DNA of 25,928 bases from DATFAS01 sp035254305 (GCA_035254305.1 DATFAS010000105.1:1-25928), one strand, 5' to 3'. Shown: positions 12,759-21,723, counted from the first letter of the stretch. Numbers and translations: made by a program. Notes: generated from the letters alone by a model not told the origin.

Positions 12759-15700
12759 ATGACAAATAGCCCTAACTTCGGAAAATTCAAAAATCACCTT
12801 GCTGAAGAGCATGATAGCTGCGGGATTGTAGCCATCATTGAAAAGAATGGAAAACCTACTCGTGATAATATTCTTCGCACCATTGATGCGTTAATTAAGA
12901 TGGAGCACCGCTCCGGATTTATTGACGGCGAAGGAGACGGGTGCGGGATTCTTACGGATATCCCACGGAAGTTGTGGGCCGACAAGCTTTCTTCTGCAGG
13001 AAATTCAGCAGACCTTGCATACGACGGGAAATTTTCCATGGCACATATTTTCATCCCTAGAAAAGGCCATGACCCATTAGATGTAATGGTACAAATTCGT
13101 GGTTTGTTTGGAAAATACGGTGTAACTATTCTACTTGAACAACAAGAAGCAGTAAACAATGAAGTTCTCGGTAAGAATGGTTTAGCAGATGAACCTATTT
13201 TCTGGCAGATTGCAGGATTAAGTGAAAAGACTGGAGCAGAACTAGAAAGCCTTCTTTTCAATCTCCATGTTGAAATCGAAGACCTATTTAATGTTCATGT
13301 TGCTTCTCTAAGCAACCATACAGCTGCCTATAAGGTAATGGGAGCAGCGAGCATTATTCCTCAATACTATCAGGACATCACGAATGAAGCCTTCGCTTCA
13401 TCAGCAACGCTTGGACATAATCGTTATTCTACGAACACATTGTCTAGTTTCTTCCGTGTACAACCATTTTCATTACTTGGTCATAATGGTGAAATTAATA
13501 CGATTACACAGCTTCAAGAACAAGCTAGAATGCTTGGGGTTCCATTAGTTAAAGGTGGTAGTGACTCCCAGAATATGAACCGGGTGGTTGAAACCTTAAT
13601 CCATCGCTTTGGACTAAGTCTATTCGAAGCTATGGAAATGGTATTCCCGCCTATTCTTAATGAAATTAAACACTTGCGTACAGATCTTCAGGATCTATAT
13701 ATGTACTATCGCCAAACCTGGGGACACTTTGCCCAAGGACCGGCTGGTATCATTTCTCGATATAAAGATGAATGTATTTTTAGTGTTGATGCTTTAGGAC
13801 TTCGTCCTGTGTGGATGGTTGAGGATCAAACCTCTCTCTACTTCTCTTCTGAACAAGGGATCATCCCTGTGACAGAAATGGTTAGCGAACCAAAATCTCT
13901 GGCTCCAGGTGAGAAGGTTGGTATCAAACTACACAAGGATGCTCATATTGAAGTTGTTTATCATGCTGAACTACAGGAAATCGTTTATGAAAGAGCTAGC
14001 AAAAGTGTACAGTTCGGCGGATTCTCTTCCCAACTTACCTTTGCTAAATTACCTGTAGCTAATCATCCTTTTGTTGACGTTAATGAAGTTTCGAATCAGA
14101 TTTTCTCTGCATTCGGTTGGGAAAGAGAGCAACTTCAATTAGCAGAACAAATGGCTGCCAATGGTGCTGAACCTATTCGTTCACTTGGACATGATGCACC
14201 ACTCGCTGCCCTTGCTGACGAACGTCAAAATTTAAGTGATTACATTAAAGAAAGTGTAGCAGTTGTAACCAACCCTGCTATTGATCGTGAACGCGAAGTG
14301 GAACACTTCTCTACACGTGTTATCCTTGGTGCACGCCCTAACTTATATGCTGCTGGCACTAACCCTATCGGTTTAGAAATACCAGCACCAATTATATTCG
14401 AAGGTGCTGCATTACAAGAAGTCTCTGCTGAGGTAGGAAGTCTTTCATTAGAACAAATCGTAGAATACTTTAGCCAAAATGGTGGTGTACAGACATTATC
14501 CACCCATTTTGAAGATGGTCAAAATCTTCAAGATGCATTGGAAGCTTTAGCTTCTGCGGCAGTGACTGCTGTACAACAAGGTAATCAATTAATTCTGCTT
14601 GATGATTCTTTAACCCATAAGGATGGGAAGTATTGGATAGATCCACTCCTTGCTATTGCCAAGGTTGACCATGCGCTTAAAGAAACGAAAGACCAATCAG
14701 GTCAAGCCCTACGTCGTAAGGCTAGTATCATCGTTCGATCTGGTGCCATTCGTTGTCTTCATGATCTTGCTGTAGCTTTCGGTCTTGGAGCAGATACCAT
14801 CAGCCCATACCTCCTCTTCTCCACTGTATATGCTAAGGATGGAGTGAAATCAGTTAGTAACCTTTATGGAGCATTATATAAAGGTCTAGAGAAGATCACA
14901 TCCACCATTGGTATCCACGAAGCTCGTGGTTATTCTAGAATTTTCTCTTCTATTGGACTAAGTGATTCAGTAGCCAATGAATTGAAGATCGTGAATTTCT
15001 GTGGTTCTGAACAAGTAGGTACTACTTTTGATGATCTAGAGAAGGATAGCAAACAACGCTATGCAGATTATTCTGCTGAAGAAGCAAAGCCTGCTAAACT
15101 ATTCCATGTTTGGCCTCGTGTTTGGAAGTCAATTGGGCAATTAGCTATCGGTACACTTAATTATCGTGAATTTGCTGATAAACTAGAAGAAATTGAGCGT
15201 GAAGCACCTATTTCTATTCGCCACGTGGCTGACATTGATTATAGCAAAGCTGAACAACAGCTTGATCCATCCCAAGTTGACATTAGCATTGGAGAACATA
15301 GCTTACCGCTTGTAATCTCCTCCATGTCATTTGGTTCCCAAAATGAAGTTGCTTTCCGAGCTTATGCCGAAGCTGCTGATCAATTAAATATGATTAGCTT
15401 GAACGGTGAAGGCGGAGAAATTAAAGATATGATCGGTAAATACCCGAAAACACGTGGACAGCAGATTGCTTCCGGTCGTTTTGGTGTAAATATTGAATTA
15501 GCAAACTCTACGAACCTATTAGAGCTAAAAATTGGGCAAGGTGCAAAACCTGGTGAAGGTGGACACTTACCTGGTAAGAAGGTAACAGCTAAGGTTGCAG
15601 CAGCACGTAACGCAACCGTTGGATCTGATTTGATTTCACCTTCAAACAATCATGATATTTACTCGATTGAAGATTTGGCACAAATTATTACTGAATTCAA

Positions 15701-17246
15701 GACTGCTAATCACCAAGCAAAGGTTATTGTTAAGGTTCCAGTTGTTCCAAACATTGGAACGATTGCAGTAGGTGTTGCGAAAGCAGGAGCAGATTACATT
15801 ACCCTCTCTGGATTCGATGGAGGTACCGGTGCAGCTAGAATCCATGCGATTCAAAACGTAGGATTACCTACAGAAATTGGGATTGCTGCTTCCCATAAAG
15901 CATTAATCGAAGCAGGATTAAGAGATAAGGTTGAATTATGGTCTGACGGTGGCCTGAAGAGTGGTCTTGACGTAGTCAAAATGATGCTTCTTGGAGCCAA
16001 CCGTTGTGGTTTTGGTACTCTTGCCATGCTTGCCATCGGTTGTACTACCTGTCACGGATGTCATCTAGATACCTGCCATGTAGGTATTGCTACTCAAATT
16101 GAAACAGTCGAACAAGCAAAAGAACACGGCCTACGCCGATTTGTTCCTCGTGTTTATGATCCATCTGTTGAGAATTTGAAGCGACTCTTCACTGCCATTG
16201 GAGGAGAAGTTCAGCGCATTACTGCTGATCTAGGATTCACAAATGCACAAGAGCTTGTTGGTAGATCCGATCTATTGAAACAAGTTCGTGCTCTTGAAAA
16301 GATTCATTTAGCTGACATGCTTGATTATGTTGATTATAGCTCCACCTCTGCTCAAGCTCTTGTAGCTGTTGGTGCAGAAACCGCAGAACAAGAAACATCC
16401 TATATTTCCTACGATGAACCACTTGTTCGTTCCTTCTCCAACGTATTAGGTGACCAGCGTGTACTTGGTAGCCGTTATTCCGGAGAACGTGTTAAGCAGC
16501 ATCTTGATGGAAGCTATACGAATTTACCTGAAGTACACCTTCAATTTGAGAATGGAAGTGTTCCTGGTAATGGTCTTGGCGCCTTTAATGCACAAGGTAT
16601 TAATATCCTTATTCAAGGCGGAGCACAAGATGGTGTTGCCAAGACTAGCTTCGGCGGTAAGATTAGTGTGATGAAGGCTCGCAATAAGAATGGCTTGTTT
16701 ATTAATGGTTCTGTAGGAAAGAGCTTTGCTTATGGAGCACAAAAAGGATTATTTATAGTCCAAGGAAATGCAGATGCACGTGCTTGTATTCGACTCTCTG
16801 GTGCAGATGTTATCTTCGGTGGTGAATTAACTCATCCAATCGATGACAGTCATGGTGGAATTGGTGGAAGAGCAAACCTTAAAGGATTTGCATTCGAATA
16901 CATGACTAACGGAAGAGCAGTTGTTCTTGGGGACCCAGGTCCTTGGATGTGTGCAGGTATGACAGGTGGCGTAATCTACGTTCGCGTGCAGCCTGAGTTA
17001 GGACTTGATGAGGCAGCTCTCAACCGCCGCATTGCAAAAGGTGCTAAAGTATTCCTTCAACCTCTTAATCAACAAGGCAAGAAGGATATTGATGAACTAT
17101 TAAGCGCCTATATAGAAGAATTAAAGAATACAGATCAACAAGAAACAGCCGAAAAAATTGCTACTCTTCGTGATCAAGCTGATAAACATTTTGTCATGAT
17201 TGCACCTGTTAAGCTACAGGCTGATCAATCAGTAGCAACTGAGTAA
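12759..17246 (+). CDS. gltB: Glutamate synthase large subunit
   Basis: A 1495-residue glutamine-oxoglutarate aminotransferase. The class II glutaminase domain starts at the nucleophile C21 (EEHDSCGIVAI), exposed after removal of a 20-residue propeptide, and runs to about 400. A central domain follows, then the FMN-binding synthase domain (about 790-1180) with SMSFGSQNEVAFRAYAEAA and GEGGHLPGKKV. The [3Fe-4S] motif CxxxxxCHLxxC is at C1095, C1101 and C1106, with an additional C1098. The C-terminal GXGXG beta-helix domain spans about 1230-1470. All catalytic parts of the large subunit are present, but no gltD (NAD(P)H-oxidising small subunit) or gltC lies in the window. The electron donor is therefore open: a distant small subunit or ferredoxin. 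Start and leader are unusual (see 12728-12758). Confidence 0.95.
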   Translation: MTNSPNFGKFKNHLAEEHDSCGIVAIIEKNGKPTRDNILRTIDALIKMEHRSGFIDGEGDGCGILTDIPRKLWADKLSSAGNSADLAYDGKFSMAHIFIPRKGHDPLDVMVQIRGLFGKYGVTILLEQQEAVNNEVLGKNGLADEPIFWQIAGLSEKTGAELESLLFNLHVEIEDLFNVHVASLSNHTAAYKVMGAASIIPQYYQDITNEAFASSATLGHNRYSTNTLSSFFRVQPFSLLGHNGEINTITQLQEQARMLGVPLVKGGSDSQNMNRVVETLIHRFGLSLFEAMEMVFPPILNEIKHLRTDLQDLYMYYRQTWGHFAQGPAGIISRYKDECIFSVDALGLRPVWMVEDQTSLYFSSEQGIIPVTEMVSEPKSLAPGEKVGIKLHKDAHIEVVYHAELQEIVYERASKSVQFGGFSSQLTFAKLPVANHPFVDVNEVSNQIFSAFGWEREQLQLAEQMAANGAEPIRSLGHDAPLAALADERQNLSDYIKESVAVVTNPAIDREREVEHFSTRVILGARPNLYAAGTNPIGLEIPAPIIFEGAALQEVSAEVGSLSLEQIVEYFSQNGGVQTLSTHFEDGQNLQDALEALASAAVTAVQQGNQLILLDDSLTHKDGKYWIDPLLAIAKVDHALKETKDQSGQALRRKASIIVRSGAIRCLHDLAVAFGLGADTISPYLLFSTVYAKDGVKSVSNLYGALYKGLEKITSTIGIHEARGYSRIFSSIGLSDSVANELKIVNFCGSEQVGTTFDDLEKDSKQRYADYSAEEAKPAKLFHVWPRVWKSIGQLAIGTLNYREFADKLEEIEREAPISIRHVADIDYSKAEQQLDPSQVDISIGEHSLPLVISSMSFGSQNEVAFRAYAEAADQLNMISLNGEGGEIKDMIGKYPKTRGQQIASGRFGVNIELANSTNLLELKIGQGAKPGEGGHLPGKKVTAKVAAARNATVGSDLISPSNNHDIYSIEDLAQIITEFKTANHQAKVIVKVPVVPNIGTIAVGVAKAGADYITLSGFDGGTGAARIHAIQNVGLPTEIGIAASHKALIEAGLRDKVELWSDGGLKSGLDVVKMMLLGANRCGFGTLAMLAIGCTTCHGCHLDTCHVGIATQIETVEQAKEHGLRRFVPRVYDPSVENLKRLFTAIGGEVQRITADLGFTNAQELVGRSDLLKQVRALEKIHLADMLDYVDYSSTSAQALVAVGAETAEQETSYISYDEPLVRSFSNVLGDQRVLGSRYSGERVKQHLDGSYTNLPEVHLQFENGSVPGNGLGAFNAQGINILIQGGAQDGVAKTSFGGKISVMKARNKNGLFINGSVGKSFAYGAQKGLFIVQGNADARACIRLSGADVIFGGELTHPIDDSHGGIGGRANLKGFAFEYMTNGRAVVLGDPGPWMCAGMTGGVIYVRVQPELGLDEAALNRRIAKGAKVFLQPLNQQGKKDIDELLSAYIEELKNTDQQETAEKIATLRDQADKHFVMIAPVKLQADQSVATE

Positions 17247-17255
17247 ATGATAAAG

Positions 17256-17289
17256 AAAAAGCGTGAATTCAATTGAATTCACGCTTTTT
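17256..17289. terminator. Bidirectional terminator of gltB and the ABC exporter
   Basis: AAAAAGCGTGAATTC and GAATTCACGCTTTTT are perfectly complementary around AATT. A run of T follows on the plus strand and A-rich sequence precedes it, so it can end both converging units. Confidence 0.92.
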
Positions 17290-17312
17290 TATATGGTTTT
17301 CTTCAGCCTCTA

Positions 17313-19055
17313 TTATTCTAAATTCTGAACCGTGAATAAACGATAATAGGAACCTTGGCGTGCCATTAATTGATGGTGATTTCCCATTTCTCCGATTTTG
17401 CCATCTGATATCACCACAATTTTGTCTGCATGTGTAATCGTAGATAGTCGGTGGGCTACAATAAATGTGGTTCGATTTTTAGCAAGTCTCTCAATAGATT
17501 GTTGAATAAGATGTTCAGATTCTAGATCAAGCGCCGATGTTGCCTCATCAAGAATGAGGATCCGAGGATTCTTCAGAAAGATTCTGGCGATGGCGATCCG
17601 TTGCTTCTGCCCGCCTGATAGCTTAATCCCTCTTTCTCCAATTTCTGTATCATATCCCTTTGGAAGTTCCATAATAAATTCATGGGCATTGGCAGCCTTT
17701 GCAGCATCAATAATTTCCTCCATTGATGCTTTTGGATTTCCCATTAGAATATTTTCCTTGATAGAATCACTGAATAGAATATTATCCTGTAGAACCAAAC
17801 CAATTTGATCTCTAAGGCTCTTCAATGTGACTTCACGAATATCATAACCATCAATACTCACACTTCCGGAAGTTACATCATAGAAACGAGGCAGGAGACT
17901 AATAAGTGAGGATTTACCTCCCCCACTACTACCAACAAATGCCACCGTTTCTCCTGGCTCAACAACCAAATTTATATCTGTTAAAGTACTATCCCCTCTA
18001 TCACGATAACGAAAGGCCACCTGTTCAAAAACTACCTTTCCGTTAACCCTAGGAAGCATTATTGCCTTCTCTTTATCCTTAATTTCATAATCTTCATCAA
18101 ACAATTCGAACATTCTGTCCATAGATGCTATAGATTGAGTGAGAGTTGTAGAGGAATTAACAAGTCTACGTAATGGGCTATATAGTCTCTCTAGATAAGC
18201 ATAGAAGGCAATAAGAGCTCCAATTGTAAGCTCACCTTGAGCTACTTGAAAGCCTGCATAGGCAATAACAAGTAATGGTGCTAGATCTGTTACTGTATTG
18301 GTGACAGCGAATGTCTTCGCATTCCAAATCGTATGTTCAACTGCCTTATTTAAGAAATTTCGATTAATAGTCTGGAAGTTTGTTTGTTCATGCTCTTCTA
18401 GTGCAAACCCTTTGACAACCGCAATTCCCTGAACTCTCTCATGAAGATGTCCCTGTAGCTCAGCTAATGCCTGGGAACGCTTCTTGGTTAATTCTCTTAA
18501 TCGTTTATAGAAAACCCGGATAGAGATACCATACAAGGGAAATACAGAGATTGCCACAAGTGTCAGCGACCAATCCATACTAATCATGATGGCGATAGCA
18601 ATAAGTAAGGTAACAAGATCAAGCCAGACATTCATAAGGCCGGTAACGACGAAGTTCTTCGTTTGTTCTACGTCATTAATTACCCTAGATATAATTTCTC
18701 CAGCCTTCGTATTTTGATAATAACTTAAAGATAATTTCTGTAAGTGAGCAAACAAACGATCTCGTATATCATATAAAATTTGATTAGAGGATAGCTGTGC
18801 ATAATACTGGCGGTAGTACTCAATAGGATAGCGAATAATGGTAAAGAGAATAAAGCTACCTCCCATTATGACAAATAGCTTATGAAGCTTCTCCTGAATA
18901 GGAATTGTGGCTAAAAGCAGATTATCAATTACATATTTCATAATTAAAGGTAAAATTAATGGAATGCCAAACTTCAAAATACCAATAACGATCGTTGAGG
19001 CAATCTGTTTCGAGTATGGTTTGACAAAAATAAAATACCGCTTGATACTATCCAT
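17313..19055 (-). CDS. ygaD: ABC exporter, fused permease/ATPase (YgaD-like)
   Basis: A 580-residue half-transporter of the MsbA/Sav1866 type that works as a homodimer or heterodimer. Six membrane helices fill residues 1-310. The ATPase domain has Walker A GSSGGGKSS (near 373), the Q-loop VLQDNILF, signature LSGGQKQR, Walker B ILILDEATSALD and switch histidine in VAHRLST. AGGAGGTGAAAA precedes the ATG at 19055. It follows the ygaC-like gene, the order I recall for ygaC-ygaD in B. subtilis, which is the reason for the symbol; exporters of this class are hard to tell apart by sequence. A hairpin terminator separates the two genes. Substrate (lipid or drug) unknown. Confidence 0.85.
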   Translation of the reverse strand: MDSIKRYFIFVKPYSKQIASTIVIGILKFGIPLILPLIMKYVIDNLLLATIPIQEKLHKLFVIMGGSFILFTIIRYPIEYYRQYYAQLSSNQILYDIRDRLFAHLQKLSLSYYQNTKAGEIISRVINDVEQTKNFVVTGLMNVWLDLVTLLIAIAIMISMDWSLTLVAISVFPLYGISIRVFYKRLRELTKKRSQALAELQGHLHERVQGIAVVKGFALEEHEQTNFQTINRNFLNKAVEHTIWNAKTFAVTNTVTDLAPLLVIAYAGFQVAQGELTIGALIAFYAYLERLYSPLRRLVNSSTTLTQSIASMDRMFELFDEDYEIKDKEKAIMLPRVNGKVVFEQVAFRYRDRGDSTLTDINLVVEPGETVAFVGSSGGGKSSLISLLPRFYDVTSGSVSIDGYDIREVTLKSLRDQIGLVLQDNILFSDSIKENILMGNPKASMEEIIDAAKAANAHEFIMELPKGYDTEIGERGIKLSGGQKQRIAIARIFLKNPRILILDEATSALDLESEHLIQQSIERLAKNRTTFIVAHRLSTITHADKIVVISDGKIGEMGNHHQLMARQGSYYRLFTVQNLE

Positions 19056-19082
19056 TTTTCACCTCCTCTTATCCCTCAAAAA

Positions 19083-19138
19083 GAAAAAGCCTCCAAATAC
19101 TTATAGTGGGACAATCCCCGCTATAAGTGTAAGGAGCT
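19083..19138 (-). terminator. Terminator between the ygaC- and ygaD-like genes
   Basis: In the minus-strand RNA ACTTATAG-CGGGG pairs with TCCCA-CTATAAGT (a short ATTG loop and imperfect centre), extended by GCTCC with GGAGGC below an internal loop. TTTTTCTTTTT follows. It lies after the ygaC-like stop and before the exporter's ribosome binding site, so read-through would be reduced. Confidence 0.75.
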
Positions 19139-19666
19139 TCATTTATTCTGTAGTGATAAAAATCTTTCATACCAACGTTCTACAAATCCCGGATGAAAGG
19201 CTCCTCGTTTCTCTTGAAGCCAACCCACCACTTCCTCTGCTGCACGGTTCACCTGGTTGATAATATCGGGTGGATATTTCATTTGTTGGCTATGCAAAGA
19301 GAATTCTTCTTTGTCCAAGATAACAAAAGACATATCCGGATATACCTTCACATCGAGGTCATAGTCTATATACGAAAGAACATCCTGCCTGAAAATAAAG
19401 GGAGATCCAATATTGCAATAATAATAAATCCCATCTTCACGAATCATGGCAATCGAATTAAACCATTGCCCTCTCCCAAAGGTGCAGATTGCTGGCTCTC
19501 TAGTCCTCCACTCTCTACCATCAGCTTCTGTGACCCTAACATTATCATTAGCGCCAATGATAACTGAATCACTCACATGAAGTACCATGGTTTTATCCCA
19601 CGCCCTGTGAAATGACTTGTTATGCTTATAGCTTTCTATTCGTATATAAGTACCTGGGGAAACCAT
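19139..19666 (-). CDS. ygaC: DUF402 nucleoside tri-/diphosphatase (YgaC-like)
   Basis: A 175-residue protein of the DUF402 / UPF0374 family. Characterised members (Ntdp) remove phosphate from nucleoside tri- and diphosphates with divalent metal. Recognisable segments are RIESYKHNKSFHRAW at the N-terminus, a run of beta strands, and the metal-binding acidic region IDYDLDVKVYPDM with ILDKEEF after it. The C-terminal helix QVNRAAEEVVGWLQEKRGAF is also typical. Two ATG codons are adjacent; AAGGAG is three bases from the first (19669) and six from the second (19666), so I prefer the second. It is followed by the exporter gene as in B. subtilis ygaC-ygaD. Confidence 0.88.
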   Translation of the reverse strand: MVSPGTYIRIESYKHNKSFHRAWDKTMVLHVSDSVIIGANDNVRVTEADGREWRTREPAICTFGRGQWFNSIAMIREDGIYYYCNIGSPFIFRQDVLSYIDYDLDVKVYPDMSFVILDKEEFSLHSQQMKYPPDIINQVNRAAEEVVGWLQEKRGAFHPGFVERWYERFLSLQNK

Positions 19667-19692
19667 CATGCTCTCCTTTCACGAGTCGGCAC

Positions 19693-20106
19693 TTAGGAAG
19701 AAAGGATCTTCGACAGAGTGATGTATTCTTGGATCTGATAGCCTAAATTACTATAGAAGGGGATTACTTTCTTGTTGTCTTGATTCACCATAATGATAAC
19801 TCTTGTGGCACCTTTTTGTTTGAAACGCTTCTCTAGGGCGAGAACCAGTTCTCTCCCTACCCCACGCCCTTGAAAAGCCGGATTAACAGCTAGGCGATAG
19901 AAATATCCTCTTGTACCATCAATCGTACCTACAATAACTCCAACTACTGTGCCTTCCAGTTCTGCAATCAAAACTAGCTCACTATCCCAGGCCAATTGCT
20001 TGGCTAAGTCATCTAGGGACTCAGTCTCTGTTTGTTCAAGCCCTGTTTCTCTCCAAATTGAGGTGATTGCAGCATAATCTCCTAAGCGAAAAGATCTGAC
20101 TTTCAC
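19693..20106 (-). CDS. GNAT family N-acetyltransferase
   Basis: A 137-residue single-domain acetyltransferase using acetyl-CoA. The acetyl-CoA binding motif is clear: LAVNPAFQGRGVGRELV (QGRGVG loop), preceded by the GYFYR strand and followed by VIIMVNQDNKKVIPFYSNLGY, which matches the RimI/YpeA-like arrangement ending in a FYxxxGY motif. The acceptor is unknown. The start is GTG at 20106 with GGGAGG ten bases upstream. It lies between the ygaB-position gene and the ygaC-like gene; I do not recall it in that place in B. subtilis, so it may be an insertion into the conserved order. Confidence 0.85.
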   Translation of the reverse strand: MKVRSFRLGDYAAITSIWRETGLEQTETESLDDLAKQLAWDSELVLIAELEGTVVGVIVGTIDGTRGYFYRLAVNPAFQGRGVGRELVLALEKRFKQKGATRVIIMVNQDNKKVIPFYSNLGYQIQEYITLSKILSS

Positions 20107-20227
20107 AGCTGTAATGCCTCCCTACCCGTTTGATCTTTTCTCTATTTTACACTATTGATCATCTATTGTCTGCTTTTCTTCAGGAAACTAGGTAATACTG
20201 TAAAAAGCAGGGAATTTTATAAATATC

Positions 20228-20491
20228 CTATAACAGTGAATCTATAGTCTGGTGAAATTGGAATTTTAAATGATGGACTAAAAGCATTTTTAACTTTAGC
20301 CTTGCATTTACCTCAGCAAGGTAAGTATCAATCCTATCCAAATCTTTATAACAGGCTGTCTCAACTGCATGCTTACGTTGGGCTAGGAGCATTTGCTCAA
20401 TAGATTGATAGGCTCTAAGTTCTATTTCCTCTCGATCAATCGCATCCGTCATTTCAGCTTGCCAAGATAAAACTTTGTCCCATTCAATCAT
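20228..20491 (-). CDS. Small helical protein in the ygaB position
   Basis: An 87-residue protein, mainly helical and charged (WDKVLSWQAEMTDAIDREEI and LAEVNARLKLKMLLVHHLKF). It has no membrane segment or signal peptide and two helices that could form a coiled coil. I do not recognise the family from sequence. In B. subtilis a short helical protein, YgaB, is encoded near ygaC, so this may be its counterpart, but the similarity I can see is only in length and helix content. The longer frame from 20521 has no good ribosome binding site, while GGAGG precedes the ATG at 20491 by ten bases. Confidence 0.65.
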   Translation of the reverse strand: MIEWDKVLSWQAEMTDAIDREEIELRAYQSIEQMLLAQRKHAVETACYKDLDRIDTYLAEVNARLKLKMLLVHHLKFQFHQTIDSLL

Positions 20492-20604
20492 AGGTGCCCA
20501 ACCTCCATCTGAACCTGTCATTTTTATCCATTATACACCTTTTTTATTCTAAAAATCCTTACAAGTTTATGTTATTATGGGCTTTTTTCCAAAAATGGTG
20601 TATC

Positions 20605-20649
20605 AAAAAAGAACAAGTCTAAATTCCTCCATAGAATTCAGACTTGTTC
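20605..20649 (-). terminator. Intrinsic terminator of the GntR-type regulator
   Basis: GAACAAGTCTGAATTC and GAATTTAGACTTGTTC form a 16-pair stem (one mismatch or G-U) around a short loop, followed on the minus strand by TTTTTT. The regulator's stop codon (20638-20640) lies inside the stem. Confidence 0.9.
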
Positions 20650-21333
20650 CTCATCCTTTCTTTTACCGATGGATTCCAGGTATACTTTTTTGGAGTTCTC
20701 AATATGGATTCTTGCTAAATTCTCAGCCAATTCCACTTCTCTATTTCGTATGGCTTTGGCTATTTCCCTATGCTCCTCAAAAGCTTTTCTCCTTCTCTCC
20801 GGAGTTTCTTGTGATAAATAGGCAAAAGCACGTATATATTCAATAAGACTGTGTAATATTTCATGAAGCCTTGGACTTTTAGCAGCCTCATGGATAATCT
20901 CACGAATCTCTAAATGAAATTGGGAATAGTCATTACCTGATTCTTCATTATTTAAAGCTTCATTGATCCTATCAACTAATCTGTCTAATTTCAATTCTTG
21001 CTCTACATTAAGCTTTTGTGTTGCTAGTCTAGCTGTCAAACTTTCTAATGAAGAAAGAATGGTGAAAATCTCAATAATATCTTCAGTGGTCATTCGATTA
21101 ACCACAACACCCTTTCGTGGCAATGTTTTCACGAGACCAACCGATTCTAAACGAAATAAGGCCTCACGGATTGGTGTTCTACTTATATTCAGCCGGTCTG
21201 CAAGCTCACGTTCCACGATCCTTTCACCTGCTTTAAATTGCCCCTCCAGAATAGCATTCTTAATAAATTCAAATACCTTATCTCGAATAGGGCTAATTTC
21301 TGATTGATCCCATCCACCGTGGTTCATATTCAT
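20638..21333 (-). CDS. GntR family transcriptional regulator, FadR subfamily
   Basis: A 231-residue DNA-binding protein. The N-terminal winged helix (about 10-75) has ELADRLNISRTPIREALFRL followed by the wing VVVNRM. The rest is an all-helical FCD ligand-binding domain with the metal/ligand residues in FHLEIREIIHEAAKSPRL and EHREIAKAIRNRE. FCD regulators usually respond to carboxylic acids such as sugar acids or fatty-acid derivatives. GGAGGGAG lies upstream of TTG (21336) and ATG (21333); either could be the start. No catabolic operon is adjacent, but a kduD-like gene is about 3 kb away. A palindrome in its leader (21367-21402) could serve autoregulation. Confidence 0.88.
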   Translation of the reverse strand: MNMNHGGWDQSEISPIRDKVFEFIKNAILEGQFKAGERIVERELADRLNISRTPIREALFRLESVGLVKTLPRKGVVVNRMTTEDIIEIFTILSSLESLTARLATQKLNVEQELKLDRLVDRINEALNNEESGNDYSQFHLEIREIIHEAAKSPRLHEILHSLIEYIRAFAYLSQETPERRRKAFEEHREIAKAIRNREVELAENLARIHIENSKKVYLESIGKRKDEEQV

Positions 21334-21366
21334 CAATAGCTTTTTCTCCCTCCCCCAAGGAAACAC

Positions 21367-21402
21367 TAGGTGTAGTAGGCCCCAAATACCGAATGACACC
21401 TA
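21367..21402 (-). promoter_or_regulatory. Inverted repeat in the leader of the GntR-type regulator
   Basis: TAGGTGT (21367-21373) and ACACCTA (21396-21402) are perfect inverted repeats 22 bases apart. They lie directly downstream of a TATAAA (minus strand, 21416-21411), close to the expected transcription start. This position suits an autorepressor site. Confidence 0.35.
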
Positions 21403-21523
21403 CTTACTGTACTTTATAGACCATTTTTCAGGAATATTCGTAAGGATTTTTTACTTTGTATGAAATTTGTCCTAAATATGCAATATAAAAAAGAGCTATG
21501 CAACAGGGAATGAGGTGATAGGT

Positions 21524-21712
21524 TTGCTATTACAACGGGGGATGGGTGAGCTTGAAGATATCCCTTTAAATAAGTGGAGTTTAGATGAATTGGCATTTAA
21601 TCATCAGGTTATGTCTCAAATGGTTGGGTTCCTAAACGCTGAAGGGGTTTGTTTTCACAATACTATCATAAACGAAATTGAATCCCGGGGTGGACTTAGG
21701 CAAAAACATTAA
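21524..21712 (+). CDS. Hypothetical 62-residue protein
   Basis: Not recognised. The central part, IPLNKWSLDELAFNHQVMSQ, then MVGFLNAEGVCFHNTIINEI, reads as two amphipathic helices separated by a short turn, and the end is basic. No membrane segment. In length and two-helix plan it recalls small Bacillus signalling regulators such as Sda, but I see no shared signature, so this is only a resemblance. GAGGTGA is five bases before the TTG at 21524; a GTG at 21515 is the alternative, giving 65 residues. It ends 111 bases before sodA and is on the same strand, but sodA has its own promoter. Confidence 0.6.
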   Translation: MLLQRGMGELEDIPLNKWSLDELAFNHQVMSQMVGFLNAEGVCFHNTIINEIESRGGLRQKH

Positions 21713-21723
21713 TTAAACATACA

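Noticed and set aside
12794..16742. Several 60-155 codon frames inside gltB, on both strands
   Set aside because: All lie within the unmistakable glutamate synthase frame; they are by-products of its codon use.
20171..20211. CTGCTTTT/AAAAGCAG inverted repeat after the small helical-protein gene
   Set aside because: Long loop and no T-tract after it in the minus direction; probably chance, at best a weak structure.
21414..21596. 60-codon minus-strand frame
   Set aside because: Lies opposite the hypothetical 62-residue gene, has no ribosome binding site and crosses the regulator's promoter region.
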